In this document: positions 51,301-64,000 of the stretch, piece by piece
Layout: each line of letters starts with the position of its first letter
Numbering within the stretch: position 1 is the first letter of the stretch
Assembly (NCBI RefSeq): GCF_000524195.1
Contig: NW_020170412.1
Coordinates: 508,929-572,928, forward strand
Source: Echinococcus granulosus
Lineage: Eukaryota; Platyhelminthes; Cestoda; Cyclophyllidea; Taeniidae
Direction: 5' to 3'
DNA length: 64,000 bases
Notes under the pieces: model-generated
The model's database searches: none
The model's input: the letters and a program-made list of their open reading frames with translations, nothing else
What the model was told of the DNA's origin: nothing
Translations under genes and position numbers: made by a program

Positions 51301-52454
51301 AGCTCTCATTGTACTTAAAGACGCCGAAAGGGCACATGCAGAATGTGAAGAATGGACAGAAAATATGGTATGGAAACAGGGCTGAAACCCAATCTAGGGA
51401 CAAATACCCAAAAATCACTTCTTCCATAATATTGAAAACGCGATTGAAATTCGTAGTTTAATGGAATAAAAGACGTATGCAGAGAAATATATCAGGATTA
51501 CAAAAGGTCACTATAACTCAAGGAAAGCCTATAAAACGTACAAAGATAAACTGATATGAAATAGGTCTACATAGGTAACTCAAGTCGATTCAACATACTA
51601 GGAAGACAAGAATGCACATGGGATACAAAAGAGGCGCCACAGTAACGTACCTGTAATTGGCAGCATTTCCAGGACGGTTTGAAGAATGTCTACTTGTGTA
51701 TTCTTCGGTTCTTTGACGTTTGATGGCGCTTGAACTATCACCGAACAAAGCGGTTCCGATGAATTTTGAAAAAAGACACATTGGAATGAAAAGCTTAACA
51801 GAACAGCGTACTTTGATGAGTCGTGAGATTTCGATAGATAAGAGTCATTGAAGCTACTGCGCTTTGATTGATGCTTCTCCGACCGTTCCTTTGATTTGGA
51901 CATTTTGTAATTATATGTACACACCCAGCAGAGAACTTGACCATCAACCTTGCTTCGACTAGCCTGAAAACGAAATAGGGAAGTAGAGACACAATATAGG
52001 AATCGAGGAAATGGGTAGACGTTAATTACCTCGTCCTTATAAAAAGCACACATATGAAGACATTTTTCACACTGTCTGGGATCACCAAACTTGGTGCGGT
52101 AGTGTAAACACCGTTGACAGACTAATGCACTACCGAATGCCATCGGAAGTTGACAAATTGTACAAGATTTCGGATCTCCGTATCTGGATTTTAGTGAGCA
52201 ACATCGGGGACAAATTGCACCTGACCTAAAATATTAAACCAATGAAACGGAGCGGTGGCTTACATCGACTGTTTGAAATCGGATCTGCAATACTCGCATT
52301 GCTTGAATGACGAATGGTGTGGATTGCATGCCTAGACATCAGTCGTCAAGTAAAAGAGGGAGCGCAAAACCTTGCAAATTGTCCCAGATCGTGACATCTG
52401 CGAAGATGGAAAATTTTTGAGACAACGTATACATGAGAACAGAGGCTGCTCCAT
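48338..52454 (-). CDS. FAM76: FAM76 family zinc-ribbon/coiled-coil nuclear protein
   Basis: Seven exons encode 448 residues: 52454-52371, 52331-52264, 52225-52030, 51963-51812, 51734-51651, 50780-50561 and 48880-48338. All phases agree. The N-terminal Cys-rich half matches human FAM76A/B motif by motif: FSCIRC, ICKAC, QCEYCRSDF, ICPRCC, SCTIC, LVCQRC, QCEKC and KVDGQVLCWVCTYNYK (about residues 7-140). The pairs probably bind zinc. A basic linker follows, then a coiled coil from IGQLQEDIKALKRQLAQKD to LKETIRTLKREKAEL (about 200-283). Vertebrate FAM76B is a nuclear protein with a His tract; no His tract is seen here. A Ser/Pro/Thr-rich C-terminal extension of about 165 residues contains SKKRR and ends in an acidic SSDSSDEE segment. 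The start is ATG 52454, chosen because it precedes the first conserved Cys pair by only a few residues. Confidence 0.95.
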
Positions 52455-53356
52455 TATCCACACGAGCGAGTACGGCCGCAGAGTGCAGATGGAAAGCGTA
52501 AAGCACTAGCCAATGAGCACCCCCGACTGGAAAGTTGACAAACTCCTAGAAAATAAAGTTTTGAGATCTTGTCACAGATTTTACTGAAAAGACATATGGT
52601 TAAATTTTATTTCTACGGAAAATTATTTATTTTGCGTGATAGCTTGGTGGACCAAAGTGATGGATTTTGGAAAAATGCCTTTATAATCACACTCGAACTT
52701 AAAAATTTACCTAGATTTACAATTGCAAAATCTATAAATGCCAATATCCCCATTAACACAAAAACGCTTATTGGCCAGGGCTACTGTTTGTCCGTTAGGA
52801 TCCCTACCCATTTAGTTTACACAGTCGAGCTTGACAAAATTCCAAAGAAACACATACAATATTTTATTTGCTTAAATCTTGGTTTTGTTAACGGGTCACA
52901 TGGGACTCCATTACTGTGCCTCACCTAGGTGGCCCTACCTCTGGGTTAAGCCATTAACTCCCAAGCCCTTCTGCCCCATTATAACACTTCCTCCAAGTAT
53001 TGCCTTACTTCGTTGTCAGGGAAGTCTCAGGGCGCTGCAAAGCCGACCGCCACCCCTGCCGTAGCCCCTTCTCAACGACCCACCAACCACTATTCAAAGA
53101 GCTAAACGAGCTCGCCTCACAACAACCTACCCCGACTTAAGCCACATAATCCAACAAGTTGTACAGAAAACCTTTATACTCTAAAGCAAATGCGAGTTCT
53201 ACCACGTCGCCTACAGTCTTCAAATGCCTAAGCAATAAAAAAGGAGGGAGTATACAAGATGGAGTGAAAATGAGAGAGACAAAAACCACTGAAACGCGAA
53301 TGGCATTTTCGTCGTGGGCGGAATCGCGGAATAGCCGACACGTGAGTGTTCCATAC
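52455..53356. other. Intergenic region between ATAD2 and FAM76
   Basis: This holds the FAM76 promoter side (left) and the ATAD2 3' flank (right). A 119-codon plus-strand frame at 52569-52928 is unusually long for AT-rich DNA but has no recognisable motif. A repeat fragment occupies about 52925-53060. Confidence 0.5.
52925..53060 (+). repeat. Fragment of dispersed repeat family (3' portion)
   Basis: AAGCCCTTCTGCCCC, then CACTTCCTCC and GGGAAGTCTCAGGGCGC match in order the 3' ends of the copies at 40-185 and 15590-16445. Confidence 0.5.
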
Positions 53357-56300
53357 TCAGAGGTAGGCGAGTGGAGAGTAGGGCTTGAGATTGGGTGCGT
53401 CTGTCGTCTCCTCGCAACGATCGTAGATCACCATCTGATAGTGATTTTGTAGAATTGAGGAGAGTCTCTGCAATAACAAACCAGGAGATGATATCAGTGA
53501 TGATTTTTTGTGCTAGAGGCGAGTATGAGAGGAGAGCTTACAGACTTGACCCCTTGTACATCGAGAGGGAGCGATGCTGTACGCTGCAGAGCGTAGAGCA
53601 GGTCACACTGTAGTGCCATCAGTTGGCTCACTGACCAACCCCGTGTTGTCGTGACAGCCTCTTGCAAAAGCGCGGTCATTGCAGATCGAAGAGAAGAGAG
53701 GAGAGGACCTTCCGCCAGGCACTTAACAGATGGTGGCGGTGGCAGTGATGATGCCACAACTTGCTCCGTTTCCGTTCCGGCTTCCACCAAAAGAGGTGAC
53801 GAGGATGCAGGAAAGGTTGAGTCGTCATCAGACTTATCTTCCTCTCCACAGTCAGCAGTGGCGACTGCTGCGTTCCGATTGGAGAGGAATGAAAAAATTT
53901 ACCAGATCTCATTTACACTCCATGACCAAATTAACGAATCGCAATGCGATTTTGAAAGAGATTTGAGATATCCAAACAACTTGAAAGATATCCAATACAC
54001 GAACCATTAGTATCCGGTTGGAGATGCGAAGGGAGTTGCTGGGTGGCATCAGCAGCGGTACCGTCTAACATCATACCGGAGGTAGACGTCTGCAAAAGTA
54101 GAAGAGCAGCCTTCAAGATACATTTAAAACCGTCTTCTTTCAGTGTAAAAAAGCCGCTAGCCAGTCAGCCAGCCAGATACTCACATTATCAATGGTCTTC
54201 TTATCAGGAGGGGAAGAGTGACGTAAAGATCGAGAGACTTGGCGGGTGTTATTCAGCTGGTTTACCTCCTCAGGTCCAAATATCGGTTGCTCGCCCTACA
54301 TTAACCAGATGTGAATGAAGTGCGGAAAAATAAGAAAAAAACACCAAGATCTAGCTAGAGGTGCAGAGTGGAGACTTACGTGAAGTCGACGACTGTAACG
54401 GCGAGACGAAGAGCCGGAAAGAGCCGTGAAGTGGGGCACTGGATGGGGAGAGTGATTTCGTTGGGGGGATGAACTCAGTGGACAAGCGGCAAGAGCCTAC
54501 GGGAAAAAAAGTGGATTCCCCAATTTACTCGATTGCCAAGGCTCAAAGTTTTTTTTTTAAATGTTTTTAATAAACTTACCTCAGTTATCTGCTCTTCCAG
54601 CTCTGTGAGAGCCGAATTCTCGTCCAGAAGCATTTCAGCAGCATCCCACAACTCGAAAGCGCGTTCCCGAATTTCACGACTACGGGGCACGTCAACGGGA
54701 TTGTACTCCAGTGCGTTCTTGTAGATCAACTCCAGATCCTACAGAACGGGGAGAAAATGATATTGGGGAGGGTTTGATGGAAAAGCAAAATGATTAACGA
54801 ACAGAGGTTCACACAGACACACCTTGGAGAACTCCTTCACTGATGTGTACTGATGCGCATCGATTTTTGCCCGAACCGCGCCCAAACTCATGGGTCGACG
54901 AATGACCTCATAGTAATCGGGCGCTTCGTCCTGATTCACCGGTCGCATAAAAACCGTGAATCGCCTATCCCGTGTCAACTGCGCCACCACACGACGCAGT
55001 TCCACGCGTAGATGCCTCAACAAACGATCCCGTGTCTCCTGCGCCTTCTTCACCTCCACTGCTGTCATCTCGTGTTGCCGATGGTCCAGGATCCCCGTCG
55101 TTGTCTCGTTCAGAGGAGGCGGTGTCGGACTACAAGAGCGATCAATTGGTACCAACAAATTCGTCCACACACACGCACATATATCGGAAACACTCACGGC
55201 CTTGGAGGTCGACTAGAAGCGTTGGTATTTGGCGTGGAATCATTTGCAGAGACGTTAAACCAATCGAAAAAAACGGGCGAGAGGAAATCGCGCCGTAACT
55301 GATCACCCGGCGGATGGAGACTAATTTTCTCCACAAAGGGGAAGCGGAAAAGGCGACGAAGATAAGTGTTTACAAGGTGGTCGATACTGCCCCCACCGGG
55401 GGAGGAGAGGGGGGACAACTGGGAGATACGAGGCGCCGCCATCGCCTCCTCCTCAGCAGCTGTTGATTCACCATCAACTCCCTCCACCTCCACTTCTGGA
55501 TCAATGGAGGGCTTAGAACGGCTACGTTCGCCGGTTTGTTGCTCGCGCAACCATGCGATTGTCTTTGGCGAGGCGTGACCGTTGCAGAGTGCGGCAGATT
55601 CTGATCAAGCGATAACAGAATGAGATTTATTTGGATGGTATATTCAGTTCATGACATCGAGTAGTTTTGTACCTCAGTTCTAAACCTACTTATGCAATTG
55701 TATTGTATCCATGTAGTGGCAGGAGTTTCACTACACTCTACTACTTTGTAGAGGTCAAACCAGAACGGCGACCACGGAGAGCATCGTAGGCAATGTTCAA
55801 CAGAAAAGTGAAACTATGTTTTATTTCCACATTTCACTACATAGACTGACGATCTCCCACGATTCGACTCTAACGCCTCCCAACTCTTCCGTGCATTGAT
55901 CAAAACTATATTCAAATTTGAGAGGTGAGGGAGATTTACCTTGAGGAAAAGTTGTAAAACGTAGCGAGACCGCGGGCGGAACACGAATAGACAGGGAACC
56001 TGGTGTGGTCTGAGGTTGTGCCTCTTCGCCTACAATGGGTGAAGGAATGATACTAGGCGGGAAGCTTTTTACAGTGGCCACGAGGAGAAGACGCCTCTGA
56101 GCTCCGCAGCCAGTATCCATGGTGGCTGAGGTAACTTCAAGAAGTCGTTCTACCAGATGGTGGCAGGCTACGGCAGGGAGACGGGCAAGGAGAAGATCGA
56201 TGCGAGGGACAAAGAGCACCACCCCAGCTATGTTGGAGGGGCTGGTGGAAAGGGAGGTTGCGGTGGAGGGAAGGTCAGTGGGAGCCTGCTGGTGCTGGTT

Positions 56301-59300
56301 CAGCAGGGAGCGACGCGCCGCCGCGACTATTTGAGTGATTGATGTTACCAGGCCCCCGGAGGTGCCCGTATAGAGACTTGCGAGATTGAGAGTATAGACC
56401 TGCAGTGAAATAGCCGTAATAGCAAGCAATATTTATAAAAAAAGAACTGCTTTTCTGGGAGGGAAAACTGCACTAATCATTCAGTGTAGTCTCCTGCTAC
56501 AATCGTACACTTATGCCTGTGCTCATGATTAGGTAACCATCCTAAGGCAGTCTATGTGGGCTAACTTCTCGGAATTGCATATGTCGGCGAATGACTGAGA
56601 CCAACACTCTCAAAGAAAAACTAATGTCATGAACCATTTCAAAACAGGTAGATGTGCATCAATCGGGTGTACAAAGTTGAATAGGCTTTCCAGGGGCTAA
56701 AGTTTTGCAGAAAGACTGCCGGAATGATCGACAACACTACACCCGGGATCTTCACTGACGGGGCAGATGAGAGGATGTGTTTCAAACGTTTCCACCATTC
56801 AAAAGCCTTCCTACTGGGCCGTTGAGTGTCTTATCACCTCATAAACCGTACCTGAGTTCTAATGTCAATGTGAATAATCAACTAGACGACCCGATTTCAC
56901 GTCCTCGTCCACAAGAAAACAACACCACTACCCGCTGATTCATGCATGCAGGAATACTACCTTCTGCCATCGCCGCCAAGGCTGGTCTGGATTGGGGTTG
57001 ATTCGCCCACAATATGAGGTACCGGGCATTACTAAGAGGATACTTTGAGCGTGTTGCTGCCACGGTCCCCTTTACACCAAGTCACGATTTGAATTGAATA
57101 CCGGTGGAGCAATCATCTGACCCAACGAGAGCAAATCGGAGGATTGTTAGGCCTGCGGCGTTTGTGCATGCCAATGAATGCCATTTCCTAGGCTGGTGCC
57201 GTTGGCCTAATTGAGGATCGTACTAAGGTGCGGAATAATCTAATTACTCGCCACGAAGGAGGTGTGATACATGAGAAAATGGAATGCATTCACACTAATT
57301 GAAACGATATGATTGACAGGGTGGATGAAATTGAAGTAAAACTGAGAGTACACATTCTCTTTGGCCGTGTTAACAGCAGCCATTCAAAATAGGCTTGACA
57401 TGGAATTCAATTGCAATGGTCCACTGCTTGTCTACTTAAGCGCCTAATGGCGACCAAAACTTCCAATTTCCACAGATTTCCGGCCTCCTCATCATCTAAC
57501 CAATTCTGATAATAGCACTGCCGCATTTGAGGCTCTCCTGTGACTTATTTGGAAACGTCTGCATATTCTACTGTAACCGTTGCTTCCCAAAGGAAGTAGT
57601 GAAGCCCGCAGGGATCAAGACAAAACATCAGGACGGTGAGATAGCGAATGCAAACTCGAAAAAAATAATAGTGACAAAGAGGGAGAACACCTTGGTTGGA
57701 ATTTTTTTCTCACTTTATTTCCACGGTTAAGCAAGTGCCTACTTGGAGTAGCAGATTCACAAAACGGAGTTGACCTTAACGGCTCATGTGGAGTCTACGA
57801 ACGCACCTACTACCCCAACACTTTCTTCCAAATGCAAGTGCAAATCATAAATACTTTGTTTGCGAAAACATCCTGATTTAACGTTACCAACTGTCAATGG
57901 AACACGAAGTAGGGCAGAGAACCATCAATCCTCATAACTCACCCACAAATTGCAGCAGGTTAAAGCCCGAAAGAAATCACAAAATTAGAGATGAGGCAAA
58001 CGCAATCTTACCTCAACAGACTCCAGTCTCCGCCATACAGCCGAAAAGACCGCACTTGGAAGAAGCGAGTCTTCCACAATCACCTGTCGAATGAGAGCAG
58101 GAGAAAAGGTGGCATGGGTAGCTACAGTAGTGGTGGTAGTACTAGGGTAGCGGGGAGGGGCAGAGCTCCAAGTGACCATTGGTTCACCTCCGTCACCGCT
58201 GCCTCCGCCATCAACACAGTCGACATCGTCGGAGGCTGCGAGAGCACGGGAAATGCGAGCAGTGATTAGGTGCACGAGAGGTTCGAGAAAGAGACGTGAT
58301 GCGGGGTCTGCCTCAAGCGCTGAAACACCACTACTGCTGCCACCTCCTCTTTCTCCAATGCCGCCAAAATCAACGCCGTTAGAGCGGAGGGTCGATGCGA
58401 GTGCCGCCGCCGGCGCCGATGTCGCATTGCCCACGTCCAACTCGACGCGTAAATTTGCCGGTCGGATAATCTTCAGCGCGTCCAACCAGTCCATTCGATC
58501 CACCTACAAGGAAGAAAGAATGATTTGTGAAAGGATACGTCGGTGCACTAACTCATGAAATCAACGGTTTGAGAGAGAATGATAACAGGAGCGAACGAGT
58601 GACTAGGTCGTGATCAAATACGCAGATAAAAACGCGAGAAGATGGGAATGGCTTACAACAAGGTAGCTGAGGTCCACAGCCAGTTTTAGCTTGCTCACGT
58701 AGACTTGAGGGTACTGACGACGAAGACAACAGAGACAGGCTTCTGTAGCCAGGGCCTTCAGATCTGCACCACAAAAACCCACCGTCTTTTCGGCCAACTC
58801 ATTCAGTAGCTTGGGAAGAGAAAAAAAAAGACTAAAACAGGCGTTGACATTTCCTTTGGTGATTGGCGCAAACATTCAATCACTCCACTCACTCGCTCCA
58901 AAGGAAAGAATATCGGTTCTTTTTTTCTTAATAGAAGTTTAGTTTCAAATTTAGTTATAAAATGGCCACAAAGAGGAACTCAAAGGGTAGAAAACATGCT
59001 GTCAATTGGGGAGAAAGTTCAACATCTTTTGCAGACAACGAGGACACCAATGTAAGGTGACTGGAGGTCAAGCGTGGAAGAGGAGTCTATTAATAGCCCG
59101 AAACAAACCAGTCAACGCGATCGCAGGGATATTATTGACCGGAGTGTGATAGACACTCACTCAGAGGACCAAGACATAAGTTTGTGATGGTATAAAAATA
59201 ACGTGTCAGATCTAGGATTCGGAAAACAAAGTTACAAGATTTAATTGCGTATTGATACACGTAGTAGGGTTCAGATTATACGTGATACGCACGGGTTGGA

Positions 59301-62300
59301 CCAAACCTGATAAAATTTATTCGGAGGCGTCAAAACAACGAATTTTTTCGGATGTTTTATCCATAAGCTGAGGGACCCTGATAGAAAACTCAAATTGTCC
59401 AATGTGTGGAAAATTACGAAGCTTATTCAGGACTTGCGTGTGGTAATACAGGTTTTAAAGCGAATAAACCCTTTCTAGATTTATGTGGATTATTTCATCC
59501 TCATAGTTAACTCAAGTCCTACGTTATCGTATATATGGAGGAGAGAATCCTACATCCCAGAGAGCACTGTCGGTCAATCCATCAACTATCCATTCAAGAA
59601 CATACCTGAGGTGAGGGCAGCGGGATCAACTTGGAGGTGTGGATCTCTAAAATCCTCCGTCTAACAGCCGCGTTTGGGAGAGAAAAGACAAACTCTCGAT
59701 CAAAACGGCCAGGTCGTCGGAGGGCGGGATCGATGGCATCGGGCCGGTTGGTGGCACCTATCACCACCACTTCCGCCCTCCGGTCCAATCCATCCATCAA
59801 TGCTAGCAATGTTGACACAATACTGGAGTGAACTTGGTCCTGGAGAAAATGTGAAGGACAAAAACCGATGTAAGATGCAAGAGGCTGTGATAATTGTTCA
59901 CTGCTTGGAAAATAAAGTAGTGGGATGGAGCTGATTCTAGGCCGATATACAGAAGGCAACAAATAATTAAAAATTCCAGTCACTGTATGCCCGGTGGTAA
60001 TATGGTAATTCGACCGCCATAGCTGTGGGATGGAGTTATGTGCACAAAACCACCGCCACTAGTCCGCCAGACCTTTTGTAAGCTTACAAATACAAGTATT
60101 TTCAGAAGCAAAGGTATTGAAGTTTCTTCAAGGGTGACTCGGCCTCCACATGTAAGCAGAAATGAGTGGCGCCAGAGCGGAAACAGTTTGTTTGATAAAA
60201 TAATGACCTAACTATAGCATCTTGTTTTGATTCATTCGAATGGCAGAATCAGATATAAGGACGCCACCTCATACAACTCCGGGATTCAACCTCGGCAGCA
60301 ATGCCAGATGGCTCTGCTCATGGCATCTGACTAGAGGATGAGTCAGAACGATGGTCAAAGGGGCGTTAGGCCGAGGGGGTAACCGGGGTGGGGAGAGCGA
60401 ATAGAACACCAACTTTGTGGCTTGAGAAAAAAAACCGCAGCTTGGTTAGCGTATATGAATAACACCACGAAAATAGGACAGTCACATCCCTCGGCTTAAA
60501 AGCAAAGATGAGGAAAATCATCATAGGGACTGATTTAAATTCCACATTTCAGGCTGGCGACAGGTAGCAAGTTTGGAGAAAATTATAGTGTACCAGGCTG
60601 GATTACAGAAGGTGCTGTCATGGCCATTTTAATCATTCTAAGGCATAGGAAGACCTTAATCAAAGCTGAATTACGTACGTGGTGGAAGAATACAACAGAG
60701 CACTCTACCAGTGTAGAGCATTGGACAAGGTACAGGCCAAAGGTGAGGGGAGCCGTGCCACAATACCAAACAAAGCTGTAGAGGGACGACCTACCTGTCT
60801 GGAAGAGCGGACAGGCGCTAAGCCATCGAGTTCATCAAAGAAGATAATGGAGGGGCGCAGTCGATAAGCCTGATCGAAAAGAAGGCGTAGCTGCCGCTCC
60901 GTTTCTCCGATCCACTTAGACAGACAGTCAGCGCCCTTGCGCATGAAAAAAGCGATTGGACGGGAGGCGGTGGAGCCACTAGCATGAGCACGCGCAGCAT
61001 CCGAGGTCATACGTGTGCACTCGTTGGCCAAAGCTCGGGCAAGTAGGGTCTTCCCCGTGCCTAACAGTAATGGACAGTTCAGAGGCCAATTGACATTAAA
61101 TTAGCACTTGCAGAAATTCAAGAAAGAAACTTTTAATCCTCAGAGAAAGAGAATGTACACCATGAAGTGATTCATATTAGAATGATCTGATAGATAAAAA
61201 GGATTTTCGTGGACCATATGCGTCTTTTCTGTGCTTATCGGAGATAGCAATAGCTCAGTATTTCGAGATAGCTAGAGAACTATAACACACAAGGGAAGGT
61301 TGTGACATAATTGTACAACGTAACCCAAACCTGTCGCACGTGGAGAGAGAGGGAGGGAGAATGAGCGAAACGGCTTACCAGGTGGGCCATGGAAGAGCAC
61401 GCCACGAGGCGGTTCTATCCCGAATCGATTGAAAACCTCCGGATAGACCAGAGGCAGAAGGACGGACTCTTGCAGTGCTCGAATCTGCGCTTGATGTCCA
61501 CCCACATCGGCAAATGTCACCTCTGTGTCGAAACTCATCGGTTCTACGTCAGTCAGTCCAGCGCCGGCTACGAGACGGTTGCGAAGCGGACCCGACTGCG
61601 TCGAAAGAAGGGTGAGCAAGAGTGAGAGATTGGAAGATCAACGAAAGGAGACTGTTAAGCATGAGAACCAACCAACCTCAACATCGCGGGGCTTAAAGTT
61701 GATAGGCATGAGACCCTCAGCAGCCTGTCGCAAAAAAGTCTCCTCCAGTTCGTCCTGATGCTTCGTGCGTCGGGGGCAGTGCGGACGACAGCGATTTGAG
61801 GTGCCACTACCATTTCCAATACGACCCTCCGCCTCTCCACTGTTGACGCCGTTGGAAAGAGATGAGGAAGGGCTGTCGCTAAGATGGCGGCTGAAGCGCA
61901 AAGAAGTGAGGAGCCAAATTAAGTATCCATCCCACTGCACTCTCATTCTTACTTCTCAACTGCCCATTTCGCATGTGATTGTCTATACCGAAGAAGTGAT
62001 AACTTGGAGAAAGATCCGGATAATACGGAGGATGAAGGTGAAGCAGTACTTTCCTCCCATCTCAATTTAAGGTGCAAATCTTCAAGGGAATAGGTTTTGT
62101 GGCAAGAAATCTTGTCATAAAAATGGTACTTTATTCCAATTCATTGGCCCTAGATTTTCTCGACGAAATTTGTCTTAAATTCCACGTGTAGATGGATCTA
62201 CGAGTAGATGGGTCACGGTCATAGCTGTCTGATCTTCAGCAAGAATCTAGGTAAATATCTCCCTATACATTCTGCCGCACATAAGGCGGAATTTTGAGGG

Positions 62301-63927
62301 ATGAAGCAGTAGCTCCAAAATGTGGAAACAACCAGAAGGTTGTTTGGAGATAATGATGTTTTCGTTTGCTCAATATTGAAAAACAAATGCCATCTCTCAT
62401 CACAAGTCAGTCAAAAAACTTAGAAATGAACGTTTTGCCACCTACTTTGGAGAAGTAAAAGACAAGTTTCTAGTGCTGAATGCTTTTAATCAGCTAGTAG
62501 TCTGTGGTATGTGGTACCCAATTCCCCAGTAGCTGATAGTGATGTAGTAATTTGATTACCTCTGACGCTAAACATCACTGACGACCTCAAGGAATTAGGC
62601 GTACAGCAGAAAAAGGGTAAACTCACTAGTGATCGCCATGACGAGGTCGCTTGGATCCCTCACCGTAAGATTCATCCGCCAGCCAATTCCTTTGGTTCGC
62701 CTCGATGTCTTTGACTTGTGGAATGACTAGAAAGAAAACCAGATATAGCATCCGTTCATGTGACAAAACCGGGATTAAACACACGCGCACTACCTTGGTA
62801 AACGTCAGGATGACGCCGATTTCGCAGAGGGTATCGACGCCCATCTGGCGTTTCATCTTCCTCTGTCGTATCTTCATCATCCTCTTCAACATTTCTGTTG
62901 TAACGCTTGGGCTGCAGGCGCTTCGTTAAGTGCTTGCATGTACCGTGGTTCTCCTGGACAGACAATAGTAAGGAAGAAGCAATCAAGTGAACCTACAATT
63001 ACCTTAACGGAATACGAGACAGGCGCCACCGTAGAACCTCGTGGACGAAGACGTGGGAGAAACCCCGTGCCGGTATCAACATCGATGTTGCCACTATCTT
63101 CCGAGGATATGCTTTGCTGGTTACCTTTTTTCACTTTGTTTGGGGGCTCCGACAATTCCAGACCAGCTATCGTGGTCAAACAAAGAGCTTTAAGAATCAG
63201 ATATTCAAAGAGAAAAGAGAGGAGTCAAGGCTTACATAAATCCAGTATATTTTTCCGTACTATCTTTGTGGTGTACTTATTTTTATTCTTATTCTTGGAC
63301 GACTTGCTGTTATCGGAGAGTGGGACATCATTGACATCCGCTTTGGAGGGTTTCGTCTCCTCACTGAATTGACGACCCAAGCTCTTATCGAGTGAAGAGC
63401 CACTTAAATTTATATCTAGGAGATTTAACTAAAACAGTAAGAGTGATCAAAGGTGGAAGGGGAAAGCATACTTTGTTCCTAAGGGAATAGGGAGATGGGG
63501 AAATTGGAGAAATTCCAGAGGCACCGAGGGTTGAGCTGCGATTCAAGCGGCGATAGCGACGAGATCGATTTTCCGATGAGCTTGGACACTGATCAAGTAA
63601 ACAAAAGTGTAGCCGAAAATGAAAGCGAACGTATCGTGGGTTCGAAGAAATACAATAAGCAACTAACTGCACTATACCGTGCCCACATTTACATACACTT
63701 TTGCAAGGAGAATATAAGCCAAAGTAGATAATATGACTGCCACAAAAGTTGACCACATAGGAAAAAATTACAGTAACCCAATAAAAACATCCAAAGATGA
63801 GAGTGGAGAAAGCGAAAATATGCAGAATTATTTGCACCAGAGCAAAATATTGCTAGACAGCAGAAGCAGTGCGTAGACGTACCATCTTATCCAACTGCTT
63901 TTTAGACACACGATGTCGGATTTTCAT
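53357..63927 (-). CDS. ATAD2: ATAD2/ATAD2B-type AAA-ATPase with bromodomain
   Basis: Twenty modelled exons give about 1440 residues: 63927-63883, 63588-63472, 63428-63236, 63166-63003, 62953-62794, 62726-62627, 61890-61677, 61595-61379, 61060-60795, 59839-59606, 58809-58657, 58503-58012, 56399-55940, 55600-55198, 55129-54823, 54738-54580, 54496-54380, 54089-54005, 53867-53542 and 53467-53357. Phases agree throughout. The family comprises nuclear hexameric chromatin ATPases that bind acetylated histones. The N-terminus is acidic/basic with [17 protein letters not shown]1 (about 345-620) has GPPGTGKT split by an intron, Walker [18 protein letters not shown] and [11 protein letters not shown] degenerate AAA2 (about 786-930) lacks a Walker A motif. 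The bromodomain (about 1100-1215) has [10 protein letters not shown] and NALEYNP with the acetyl-lysine-binding Asn; the human RVF shelf reads TVF. The first exon is tentative: the ATG at 63927 is preceded by an acceptor-like TTTTTCTTAG, so the 5' end may lie beyond the window. Confidence 0.95.
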
Positions 63928-64000
63928 TGGGATATTGCAAACTAATGCTTGGAAAAGAAACTAAGAAAAATCAACTAAAATGCATCCGCTCCATGATGCG

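Overview
This is a nuclear window from a metazoan, most likely a parasitic flatworm (tapeworm or fluke). It carries widely spaced multi-exon genes with GT-AG introns from tens of bases to over 1.5 kb, moderate GC, simple repeats and scattered decayed repeats. The flatworm assignment is an inference from gene structure and from a thrombospondin/trypsin protease resembling blood-fluke proteins I remember. No bacterial operon, CRISPR array, rRNA gene or confident tRNA gene was seen.

Every gene I can support lies on the minus strand. From right to left: (1) an ATAD2-family AAA-ATPase/bromodomain protein, 20 modelled exons, 53357-63927, 3' end complete and 5' end near the window edge; (2) a FAM76 protein, 7 exons, complete, 48338-52454; (3) a DOT1L-type histone H3K79 methyltransferase, 11 exons, 39736-47615, 3' end uncertain; (4) GTF3C3/TFIIIC102, the tetratricopeptide subunit of RNA polymerase III factor TFIIIC, 19 exons, 26946-33767; (5) a secreted trypsin-fold protein with an N-terminal thrombospondin type-1 repeat, 6 exons, 21678-24675, with threonine at the catalytic serine position; (6) an unrecognised Ser/Pro-rich protein gene, several exons between about 1.8 and 9.3 kb, only partly resolved. 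I built the exon models by hand from splice sites. For genes 1-5 the reading phase carries across every junction and the spliced lengths are multiples of three, which strongly supports them.

The right half (39.7-64 kb) is a head-to-tail run of nuclear genes: two chromatin factors (DOT1L writes H3K79 methylation, ATAD2 reads acetylated histones) around FAM76, followed by a Pol III transcription factor. The region from 9.3 to 21.7 kb has no gene I can defend. It holds copies of a dispersed repeat of about 0.85 kb (best copies 7235-8080 forward and 15590-16445 reverse), microsatellites, an inverted repeat and several CCAAT-box motifs. A decayed LTR-retrotransposon gag-like stretch lies in the last intron of GTF3C3.

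The points most worth a second look are the Ser-to-Thr change and basic/aromatic loop insertion in the protease, the possible upstream cistron or 8-base micro-exon just 5' of GTF3C3, the unrecognised gene at the left end, and the dispersed repeat family.
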